From: Streptomyces hygroscopicus
GTDB taxonomy: Bacteria > Actinomycetota > Actinomycetes > Streptomycetales > Streptomycetaceae
Reading direction: 5' to 3'
DNA: 64,000 bases
Assembly: GCF_026168105.1 (NCBI RefSeq)
Contig: NZ_LBMW01000035.1
Coordinates: 23,268-87,267 of the forward strand
A program made the position numbers and the translations under genes. Of the stretch, positions 55,397 to 62,571 are shown piece after piece. The notes beneath the pieces are model-generated. The model was not told the origin of the DNA. It saw only the letters and a list, made by a program, of their open reading frames with translations, and searched no databases. Numbering within the stretch: position 1 is the first letter of the stretch; each line of letters starts with the position of its first letter.

Positions 55397-56892
55397 GCTC
55401 CCTCGTCCAGTCCGTCGACTGGTCGGCGATCGCGCCGCCCACCATCGCGGCGGTCGTCGGACTCGTCGTCCTCGTCGCCGACCTCTTCATCGGGGAGCAG
55501 AAGAAAGCACTCCTCGGCTGGCTCTCCGTCGCGGGACTGGCCGCCGCGGCGCTCATGCTGCTGCCCCTTCTGCACGGAGACCGTGCCACCTTCTGTCTGA
55601 CCGGTGCGCCGCACGTCTGCAGCTACACGGCGGACCGTTTCACCGTGGTGATCCAGTTCCTCGTCCTCGGCGGCGCCCTCCTCGCGGCGCTTCTGTCCGT
55701 CCCCGCCCTGCGGGACGTCAAGAAGGAGCTCCCCGAAGGGGAGTTCTGGTTCCTGCTGCTCTCCTCCGCGGCCGGTGCCGCCCTGCTGCCCGCCTCCCGC
55801 GACCTGGCGACCCTCATCGTCGCCCTGGAGGTCGCCTCCCTGCCCGCGTTCGCCCTCGTGGGCATCAGATACGGCGACAAGCGGTCCTCCGAAGCGGCCC
55901 TGAAGTTCTTCCTGTCGTCGGTCACCGCGACCGCGGTGAGCCTCCTGGGCATCAGCTTCGTGTACGCGTCCACGGGCACCCTGTACCTCACCCAGGTCGC
56001 GGGCAGGATCCAGCACGTGAACGGTCAGCTGCACACGCTCGCCCAGGCGGGTGTCGTCCTCACGCTCGTGGGCTTCGCCTTCAAGACGGCCGCCGTCCCG
56101 TTCCACTTCTGGGTGCCCGACACCTACGTGGGCGCGCCCCTGCCGGTCGCCGCCTACCTGTCGGTCGTCGGCAAGGCGGTCGGTTTCTCCGGTCTGATCC
56201 TCATCACCGTCGTCGCCCTCCCGTCGTACTCCGACGTGTGGGGCCCGGCGCTCGCCGTGCTTGCCGCCCTCACCATGACCGTCGGCAACGTGGGCGCGCT
56301 CCGCCAGCAGGCCACGCGCGCGTACAGCGCCGTACGCCTGCTCGCCTGGTCCTCCGTGGGCCAGGCCGGCTACCTGCTGGTGCCGATCGCCGCGGCCGCA
56401 TACTCCAAGGACGCATCGAAGGCGATCGGCTCCACCGTCGCGTACGCCCTCATGTACGCGGCGGTGAACCTCGGCGCCTTCGCCGTGGTCGCCCTCGTGG
56501 GCCGTACGAGGGCCCGAAACCGACTCACCGACTACCGCGGCCTGTATGCGTCGAACCCCCTCGCCGCCCTGACCCTGGCGTTCTTCCTGCTCTGCCTGGC
56601 AGGCCTCCCGCCGGGCATCATCGGCCTCTTCGCGAAGGTCACCGTCTTCTCCGCGGCCGTCCACGCGGGGCTCGGCTGGCTCGCCGTGGTGATGGCCGTC
56701 AATGTGGTGATCGCGCTCTTCTACTACCTACAGTGGACGGCCCTGCTCTTCCGCGCACCCGAGGGGGCGCCCGAGAGGCACCCCGTCCCCGCCCCGCTCA
56801 CGGCCGCCATCGCCCTGACCGCGGTGCTGGGCGTCGTCCTCTCCGGAGCACCCCAGCTGGTGCTCCGTTTCTCCGCCACCGGCCTGTTCTGA
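55393..56892 (+). CDS. nuoN2: NADH-quinone oxidoreductase subunit N, second copy
   Basis: A 499-residue antiporter-like subunit and last gene of the reduced nuo operon. LIVALEVASLPAFALVGIRY, TAAVPFHFWVPDTYVGAPLP and AVRLLAWSSVGQAGYLLVPI are the NuoN features. The last of these replaces the DIKRMLAYSS form of the first copy: the Lys is absent and the loop reads QQATRAYSAVRLL, suggesting a modified proton path. ATG at 55393 overlaps the nuoM2 stop. Confidence 0.93.
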   Translation: MSSLVQSVDWSAIAPPTIAAVVGLVVLVADLFIGEQKKALLGWLSVAGLAAAALMLLPLLHGDRATFCLTGAPHVCSYTADRFTVVIQFLVLGGALLAALLSVPALRDVKKELPEGEFWFLLLSSAAGAALLPASRDLATLIVALEVASLPAFALVGIRYGDKRSSEAALKFFLSSVTATAVSLLGISFVYASTGTLYLTQVAGRIQHVNGQLHTLAQAGVVLTLVGFAFKTAAVPFHFWVPDTYVGAPLPVAAYLSVVGKAVGFSGLILITVVALPSYSDVWGPALAVLAALTMTVGNVGALRQQATRAYSAVRLLAWSSVGQAGYLLVPIAAAAYSKDASKAIGSTVAYALMYAAVNLGAFAVVALVGRTRARNRLTDYRGLYASNPLAALTLAFFLLCLAGLPPGIIGLFAKVTVFSAAVHAGLGWLAVVMAVNVVIALFYYLQWTALLFRAPEGAPERHPVPAPLTAAIALTAVLGVVLSGAPQLVLRFSATGLF

Positions 56893-57104
56893 CGGACGCC
56901 CTCACGCGCGCGGGCACATACGACGCGGCACGCGCGCGTGCAGGGCGCCACCTCACCCGGACGGCCCACGCGTTCCGGTGTGCGCACAAGGGAACTTGCG
57001 CTCCCCGCCTGGCGTTGACCAGTGCGGGAGGGTCCACTGAGAAGTGGAGTCAACAGCATTCGCAGACAAAGGGTTCCCCTGCCGCACCACTTGGAGGGCG
57101 TACC

Positions 57105-57968
57105 GTGCACCGCCGGCACAACGGGCTCAGGACCGCAGTACTCCTCGGGGGACTGTCCGCACTCATCATCGTCATCGGCAGTTTCTTCGGGCGCATGGGG
57201 CTGGTCGTCGCGGTCCTCGTCGCGATCGGCACGAACGCGTACGCGTACTGGAACAGCGACAAGCTGGCTCTACGCGCGATGCGCGCCCGCCCGGTGAGCG
57301 AGTTCGAGGCCCCCGGCCTGTACCGCATCGTCCGCGAGCTCTCCAACCAGGCCCGCCAGCCCATGCCCCGGCTGTACATCTCGCCGACGGAGGCGCCGAA
57401 CGCGTTCGCGACGGGCCGCAACCCGCGCAATGCGGCGGTGTGCTGCACCGACGGCATCCTCCGCATCCTCGACGAGCGCGAGCTGCGCGGCGTCATCGGG
57501 CACGAGCTGAGCCATGTCTACAACCGTGACATCCTGATCTCGTCGGTCGCCGCGGCCCTCGCCTCGGTGATCCTGTTCTTGGTGAACTTCGCCTGGCTGA
57601 TCCCCTTCGGCCGCTCCGACGACGACGAGGGCCCCGGCATCCTGGGCATGCTCCTGATCATGATCCTGGGCCCGCTCGCCGCGACGATCATCCAGCTCGC
57701 CATCAGCCGCTCCAGGGAGTACGAGGCGGACTCGTCCGGAGCGCAGCTCACCGGCGATCCCCTCGCGCTCGCCAGCGCTCTGCGCAAACTGGAGATGGGT
57801 ACCCAGCAGCTTCCGCTCCCGCCCGAGCCGCGCATCGAGACGGCGAGCCACATGATGATCGCGAATCCCTTCCGTCCGGGCCAGGGACTCGCCAAGATGT
57901 TTTCCACGCACCCGCCGATGGCGGAGCGCATCGCCCGGCTCGAGCAGATGGCAGGTCGCCACCAGTGA
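57105..57968 (+). CDS. htpX: M48-family zinc metalloprotease HtpX
   Basis: HtpX is a membrane-embedded protease with its active site in the cytoplasm, taking part in membrane-protein quality control. The 287-residue protein has two hydrophobic segments at the N-terminus (residues about 10-48) and two more around 145-195. The zinc motif HELSH is near residue 133 and the third ligand Glu is in SREYEADSSGAQL near residue 206. GTG at 57105 is chosen because TTGGAGGGCG ends a few bases upstream. The stop overlaps the start of the truncated yccF gene, so the two were an operon before integration. Confidence 0.94.
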   Translation: MHRRHNGLRTAVLLGGLSALIIVIGSFFGRMGLVVAVLVAIGTNAYAYWNSDKLALRAMRARPVSEFEAPGLYRIVRELSNQARQPMPRLYISPTEAPNAFATGRNPRNAAVCCTDGILRILDERELRGVIGHELSHVYNRDILISSVAAALASVILFLVNFAWLIPFGRSDDDEGPGILGMLLIMILGPLAATIIQLAISRSREYEADSSGAQLTGDPLALASALRKLEMGTQQLPLPPEPRIETASHMMIANPFRPGQGLAKMFSTHPPMAERIARLEQMAGRHQ

Positions 57969-58129
57969 AGACAATCCTGAACATCATTTGGCTCGTCCTG
58001 AGCGGCTTCTGGCTGTTCCTCGGGTATGTGTTCGCGGGCGTGCTGCTGTGCATCACCATCATCGGCATCCCGTTCGGGATCGTTCTTCTGCGTGCAGCAT
58101 CGCGCTCGTATCGACCCGCCCTTCGATGA
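57965..58129 (+). pseudogene. YccF-domain protein, 3'-truncated by element integration
   Basis: A GTG overlapping the htpX stop opens a frame beginning MKTILNIIWLVLSGFWLFLG and continuing through ITIIGIPFGI, the N-terminal half of a YccF (DUF307) inner-membrane protein. After about residue 39 the sequence changes and stops at residue 54, whereas complete YccF proteins are about 120-150 residues. The break coincides with the end of the integrase gene on the other strand. The remainder of yccF is not in this window and should lie beyond the other end of the element. Confidence 0.85.
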
Positions 58130-60026
58130 TCATTGACGGGAGTAGTTCCGGCTCCGGCAGGGCGACATGTTCCACGTCTGCCAGAGCAGCATTCACACGG
58201 GCCCAGGTGCCATCGGAAGTCCAGGTGTTGAAGTGCTTCGAGGCTTGGCGGGTGGCACCGGTCTCCCTGATCACCTGAGGCCATGACTTGCCTGTACGAG
58301 CCTTGTAGAAGATGGCGTCGACTGAGCGCCGAACGGTGCCCATGCGCCCCTTCGGGAGCAGCGAAGCGACCTTTGCCCAGTCGCCGTCCGAGAGCGTGGC
58401 AGCGGGCACGTCGAGGCCCGTAGCGCTGTACCAAGCCCGCACGGTGCAGGGCACCCCGCCCCGCCGTCCATCGGGCACCGGGCCGGTAACAGTGACCTTC
58501 AGCTCCAGCATGGACAGAATGGCCGCCTGCTGCTCCGGCGCCATGTCGGGGAACGAATTCCTCACCATGCTTGCCAGTGCTCGGAGATCTCGGGCGCGCC
58601 GATCTGACTCCTCCATCTCGGCAAGCCATTCGACCGCCTCGCCACGCAGGTTCTGGAGCTGCTGAAGTTCTTCGTGCAGTGCCACAGTCGCGGCCTCAAT
58701 GGCTTCGGCCGACTTGCTCTGTTTGGCCGTCGCCACGATCACGGCCGCGATCGATGCGTTCATGCCCTCAATCTGTTGATCGAGGTCCGCGATACGGTCG
58801 GTCAGGGCGGACGTGTCTCCCTCCGCCATGCCGATCCATTCGGCAGCAAGTTCCTGAAGCTTTTCGCTGTCGCTCGCGATCTCAGTGACTTTCTTCCAGA
58901 CGTGCGACTCAAGCGCGTCAGCGTCGATGAGCGAGCAGCCGCAGGACTTCAGGCGAGGGTCTCGTGGCGCGTTGCCCTTGCATCGGTAGTATCGGGGACT
59001 TTCCGGATCGGCCGCATGGCTGATCCCTGTGTACGTCTTCCCGCACAGACTGATGACACGACCAGTCAAAGGGTAGAACTCCCGCTGCCCGCTGCTGTGC
59101 TTTGCTGTCTCAGATACTTTGCGCCGCAGCTCTGCGCTCTGTTCCTCGGTCAGGATTCGAGGTAATTCGATCCTGACGGACTCGCCCCAGATGGGGTTGC
59201 CGTCATCGTCGGTTTTGGCGTGCTTGCCGCGGAAGACCATCACGCCGTCGAGTACGGGTGCCGACATGATTCGGTCCCGCAGGTTGTCTCGGATCCATGC
59301 CTTGCCCGAACGCGCCGTAATCCCCTCAGCGTTGAGACGGATGGTGACCTTACGGAGGTTGAGCCCTTCGCCAACCACCAGTTCGTACACGTAGCGGATG
59401 ATCTTGGCTTCATCCGCGTCGATCACCAAGTACGAGCCAGGCGTGCCCTTGTTGGCGATGCGGTAGCCGTAGGGAGGACGCCCCCCGATGTGCGCGGCGG
59501 GCGTAAACTCGGCCTTCTCCTGCAAGCCGCCCTGCGTGCGGTCGCGAATCGTCTCCCACTCGGTCTCGGCGTAGTCGGCATCACGGCGCATCTTCTTGCG
59601 TCCCTCGGACGTGGTGTTGTCGTAATCGTCAGCGACGACGGCGACGTACACGCCGATGTCTTCAAGGGCCCAGACCCAGCGCCAGAAAGCACGACCCTTG
59701 CGGCCGATCACACGGCCGTCCGGCACGACCACGATGTCGAAGGGACGCGGAGTCGTCTGTGCGTCTTCCATCAGGCGCTTCAGATCACCCCGGTCCGCCG
59801 CTTCCAGGGAGCCTGAGACTCCCTCGTCTTTGTACGTGCCGACGTGTGCCCACTGCTTGAGCGCGATGTGGCGGACGGTCTTCCGGCTCTGCCTGGCTAC
59901 GCCATAGCCCTTTTTCTGCTCCTCAGTGGAGACCCGCAGATAGTCGACGGCGCGCAACGCGCGCGAGCCAGCCAACCGGGCAGAGGGCTCGTTGGAGGAG
60001 GGCAGGGGTGTGCTTACATTGGACAT
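58059..60026 (-). CDS. Large serine integrase with C-terminal transposase-like domain
   Basis: A 655-residue serine recombinase. The N-terminal resolvase domain has VDYLRVSTEEQKKGYGVARQ with catalytic Ser near residue 33. The recombinase domain follows (GGRPPYGYRIANKG near residue 185), then a zinc ribbon with CGKTYTG...YYRCKGNA...SCGCSL near residues 335-370 and a coiled coil near 415-475. The last 110 residues are unusual: TLSDGDWAKVASLLP, RRSVDAIFYKARTGKSWPQV and FNTWTSDGTWARVNAAL resemble the DUF4096 helix-turn-helix domain of IS5/IS4-type transposases. The final 20 or so codons run into yccF. ATG at 60026 has GGGAG 5 bases upstream. It integrates and, with a partner factor, excises the element. 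Confidence 0.93.
   Translation of the reverse strand: MSNVSTPLPSSNEPSARLAGSRALRAVDYLRVSTEEQKKGYGVARQSRKTVRHIALKQWAHVGTYKDEGVSGSLEAADRGDLKRLMEDAQTTPRPFDIVVVPDGRVIGRKGRAFWRWVWALEDIGVYVAVVADDYDNTTSEGRKKMRRDADYAETEWETIRDRTQGGLQEKAEFTPAAHIGGRPPYGYRIANKGTPGSYLVIDADEAKIIRYVYELVVGEGLNLRKVTIRLNAEGITARSGKAWIRDNLRDRIMSAPVLDGVMVFRGKHAKTDDDGNPIWGESVRIELPRILTEEQSAELRRKVSETAKHSSGQREFYPLTGRVISLCGKTYTGISHAADPESPRYYRCKGNAPRDPRLKSCGCSLIDADALESHVWKKVTEIASDSEKLQELAAEWIGMAEGDTSALTDRIADLDQQIEGMNASIAAVIVATAKQSKSAEAIEAATVALHEELQQLQNLRGEAVEWLAEMEESDRRARDLRALASMVRNSFPDMAPEQQAAILSMLELKVTVTGPVPDGRRGGVPCTVRAWYSATGLDVPAATLSDGDWAKVASLLPKGRMGTVRRSVDAIFYKARTGKSWPQVIRETGATRQASKHFNTWTSDGTWARVNAALADVEHVALPEPELLPSMIIEGRVDTSAMLHAEERSRTGCR
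58062..58085. other. Inferred attachment site (attL) in yccF
   Basis: The host yccF reading and the element's integrase reading meet here. The GC-rich segment coding GIPFG (GGCATCCCGTTCGGGATCG region) is the likely crossover core. Only one copy is in the window, so the core cannot be defined by comparison. Confidence 0.5.
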
Positions 60027-60038
60027 GTCGACTCCCAA

Positions 60039-60254
60039 TCAGTCGGCCAGCCCCGGGGCGGTGCCAGCCGCTGCCGGGGCGTCTGTTTTAACCCAACGGT
60101 ATCTCTCAGGTGTGACGCTTCGTCGGGTCTTTTCGGTGTTCCGCCGAAGTTGCGCCTGCGGTCCGAACAGAATCCGCAACAGTAGTGCTCGCTCGGCAGG
60201 GGAGAGTGTCTTGTTGGGCGTCCAGATGACCGTGGTGTCGGGCACTACAGGCAC
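60039..60254 (-). CDS. Small protein between rep and integrase, possible directionality factor
   Basis: A 71-residue (GTG at 60254) or 68-residue (GTG at 60245) basic protein. I recognise no domain. It contains TLSPAERALLLRILFG and many Arg/Lys residues after it. The second GTG overlaps the rep stop (TAGTG), and its own stop lies 12 bases before the integrase ATG, with the integrase ribosome site in between, so the three genes form a tight unit. In actinomycete integrative elements the small gene next to the integrase is often the excision factor, but no xis-type fold is visible. Confidence 0.6.
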   Translation of the reverse strand: MPVVPDTTVIWTPNKTLSPAERALLLRILFGPQAQLRRNTEKTRRSVTPERYRWVKTDAPAAAGTAPGLAD

Positions 60255-60840
60255 CCCCGGTCAGCTGCTGCTTCCCGCCCCAACTCTCGGTTCACGGCCA
60301 GGTCCTCGGCGATGCCCACGGCAATGAGTGCCGCGCCGGGGGAGTGGCCGGAGCCGAGGTAGCGCCAGTGTCGCTCGGTGACCGTGTCAGGGATATCAGC
60401 GTGACCTACGTGGTGGGCGCGTTCGGCTCGCAATACCGCGTATGTCGTGGAATAGGCGCGGGACTTGGTGAGGATGTGTCCCCGGTAGCCGAGCGTGTGC
60501 GCCCAGGCGCGCAGGTTGAGCGGCGCGTACTCGGGAAGGCCGCCGAGGCGCCAGCAGGTCCGCATAAGGGTACGGACGTGTTCGCTGACGGGTGCCGACT
60601 CGATGTCGGCCCAGGTCTTGAGCGGATGGTCGGTGCCGGCACCTGTCTCGCTCGCTCCCTTGGTGACGTACTTGGCCACATACGCGGCCACGGCGTCATC
60701 GTCGGGTCCGTCGCTCTCTGCGTGCAGTGGCCGGGCGTCGATCTGCTTGCCCCAGCGGAAGGCGAGTACGCCGACGGCGGGACTGTAGGGGGTGTGGAGC
60801 TGGACCCGCCCGGCGGAGGCGTGCGCTGCTGACGGCGACG
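60245..60840 (-). pseudogene. RepSA-like replication initiator, C-terminal fragment
   Basis: The frame matches the C-terminal third of the actinobacterial replication initiator (RepSA) of integrative plasmids: WGKQIDARPLH, AVAAYVAKYVTKGASETG, RTCWRLGGLPEYAPLNLRAW and GYRGHILTKSRAYSTTYAVL. The frame is open to 60898, but the last part no longer looks like Rep. The middle and N-terminal parts are displaced (see 61330 and 61181), so the initiator is broken and the element probably cannot replicate on its own. Confidence 0.85.
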
Positions 60841-60846
60841 GCAACG

Positions 60847-60939
60847 GACCCGCTTCAGCGGCCCGGCTCCCGGTCGGGCAAGTCCACCCTGCTGGCAAGG
60901 CTGATCACCCAGTTGGCGACTCAGCCCAGGATCTGATAA
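60847..60939 (+). pseudogene. Walker A-containing fragment
   Basis: A short plus-strand reading ends in SGKSTLLARLITQLATQPRI and a stop. SGKST plus a hydrophobic helix looks like a nucleotide-binding loop, but no start or continuation exists; probably a relic of an ATPase gene. Confidence 0.35.
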
Positions 60940-60965
60940 GTCAGCGATTGAAGCAAACCGCGGGG

Positions 60966-61151
60966 ATGCCCATCGATCACGATCGGCTGTTCAAGATCGT
61001 CGACGACGCGAGCCGCCGGAAACCCCTTACCCTCGGCGACCTGAACAAGGACGCCGTGGCCGTCGCCCAGTCCATCACGGCAGAGGAACGTGGCGTGGCC
61101 GTATGCACCGGCCCGGATGGCGGCTGGGGCCGCGCATCGGTGGGCGGTTGA
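60966..61151 (+). CDS. Possible small protein or gene fragment of unknown function
   Basis: An open frame of 61 codons beginning MPIDHDRLFKIVDDASRRKP and continuing LTLGDLNKDAVAVAQSITAE. The composition is plausible for a protein, but GGGG directly abuts the ATG, and the frame lies between two rep fragments. I recognise no family; it may be a remnant. Confidence 0.3.
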   Translation: MPIDHDRLFKIVDDASRRKPLTLGDLNKDAVAVAQSITAEERGVAVCTGPDGGWGRASVGG

Positions 61152-61180
61152 GCGCGCTGGCCACGTGCAGGCGTGAGGCG

Positions 61181-61356
61181 GTAGAGATCCTGTCCGCGCT
61201 CGTGGTCGACACCGCAACGAACCCGGCGAACGCCTCCTCGTCCGTTGCCGCAACCGACGCGCAACCGTCTGCCCGGCCTGCTCCCGCCTCCACGCCGGAG
61301 ACACCTACCATCTGGTCCGCGCGGGCCTCCTAGGAGGCAAGAACGTCCCCGCCTCG
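61181..61356 (+). pseudogene. RepSA-like replication initiator, inverted N-terminal fragment
   Basis: On the plus strand, opposite to the other rep pieces, the frame of codons at positions 61213, 61216 and so on reads RNEPGERLLVRCRNRRATVC then PACSRLHAGDTYHLVRAGLL and GGKNVPASV. This is the zinc-finger-containing N-terminal part of the RepSA family. The homology ends near 61350, where the middle fragment on the other strand begins. Confidence 0.8.
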
Positions 61357-61600
61357 GTACGCGACCGCTCGCTTCTGGTACTCGGCCACGCGGGCGAAGG
61401 ACAGCCGGGCATGTTGCGCGAAGCGGGACTGTACGAGTCCGGCCGAGGAGGCGAGGCGCCGTCGGACGTCGATGACGAACCGGTCCCACAGCTTGGATGC
61501 GTGCGCGTGCCACAGCGCGTGGGCGGTGTAGTCGTAGCAGTCGGCGCACAGCGGTTGACCGATCTGCGACCAAGTCCACCCAGACCTGGGCCGTCGCAGA
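61330..61600 (-). pseudogene. RepSA-like replication initiator, middle fragment
   Basis: The minus-strand frame ending at the TAG at 61332-61330 reads TWSQIGQPLCADCYDYTAHA, LWHAHASKLWDRFVIDVRRR and SAGLVQSRFAQHARLSFARV followed by AEYQKRAV, the middle of RepSA proteins. After YQKRAV the sequence turns into the complement of the inverted N-terminal piece and stops. About 40 residues of Rep are missing between this piece and the C-terminal one. Confidence 0.8.
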
Positions 61601-61604
61601 AACT

Positions 61605-62478
61605 CTCGACGTTAAATTTGACAATGAACCGGACGCGCGAAATGAAAACGAGGTTTTGACTCGGGCATTCGAGAGGTGTCTGTCTGCAATAAGTCTACTA
61701 AGCGAAAGTTCGCGTCTCACAACAGGAGAAATTTGGTCGAGCCCGCTTGCGAGGGATTCTCTAGATCCGGAGATAAAATACGCCCTGCTCGCTCCGGGTA
61801 GCCGTGCTACCCTGACGGAAAATTACTTCCGAGTCAACCACCGCAAGATAAATCCAGTTGCTCTTCCCCATAATGAACAAGAGGTGAGCGCGCTTATTCG
61901 TCATGCCGTGGCACGTCGACTCGAATCCGACGCCGCAGCTTCGCCCCATCCGTTCATCACTGCGCGTTCTCTTGCCTTGGAGGCAGAGAATCAACGCTTG
62001 CACGGTGCGTCGTCGGCCAGCATCGTTTCTTTGCAGGCATCACTGGAAAGCCTTCTTCGAGGGCTATGCACGATGCTTCATCGTGACCTTGGAACTCCGG
62101 TAGGGGTAATCACTGAGAAGGGTGGAATCCCTTTCGAGTCTCTACTCAAGAGAGAGTTGCCCGGCTTGCTTGGGGGGGCGATGGAGTGGCTCTCAGTCAA
62201 TCGCCGGCGAATACGAGACCAAGCTTTACAAGCTGCGCAACAGGATTGTGCATGCCGGTTATGCCCCATCATATCTTGAGGTCAATCCGGCTTTCGATAT
62301 CCGAGGTAGATTCGTCGACTTCCTTGAGCGCCAACTCAAGGAGCGTTGGCGAAGATATCCCAAGACTACGCTCGCTTGGCATGATGGCCTGGCTGGTGGT
62401 CCGGAGGGGATCCCAAAAGCCGCGAAGTTCGCTCTGGAAGAGTTGAGGAGAAACTCCCGATTCTATTGGATTGACTAG
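61605..62478 (+). pseudogene. HEPN-like protein gene, 5'-truncated and frameshifted
   Basis: A lower-GC stretch with codon use unlike its surroundings (CTA, ATA, AGT, AAA). The first frame reads from about 61605 (ETLDVKFDNEPDARNENEVL) through ASIVSLQASLESLLRGLCTM and FESLLKRELPGLLG without a convincing start codon, because it fuses to rep debris. Near 62172-62178 (seven G) the sensible reading moves to another frame: SIAGEYETKLYKLRNRIVHA, GY, then RGRFVDFLERQLKERWRRYP and a stop at 62478. RNRIVHAG resembles the RNxxxH signature of HEPN RNases, and the whole is helical. About 290 residues if the shift is corrected. No family is firmly recognised. Confidence 0.6.
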
Positions 62479-62571
62479 CCACCTAGTGGCCTTGATCCCA
62501 TCCCAATCGAGAAAGGTGATCAGAACGTCGGCCAGCCACTCGGCACCCAGCGCAACGCACACGATCCAAGG

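Noticed and set aside
57034..57049. Hairpin TCCACT-GAGA-AGTGGA before htpX
   Set aside because: Six-base stem in the leader with no matching consensus; too weak to call an operator or terminator.
57900..58130. tRNA gene as the integration target
   Set aside because: The integrase is a serine recombinase and the junction lies in the yccF coding sequence; no tRNA cloverleaf is visible.
60977..61720. 247-codon minus-strand frame across the rep fragments
   Set aside because: The Rep-like sequence lies in a different frame; this one gives Arg-rich sequence without motifs.
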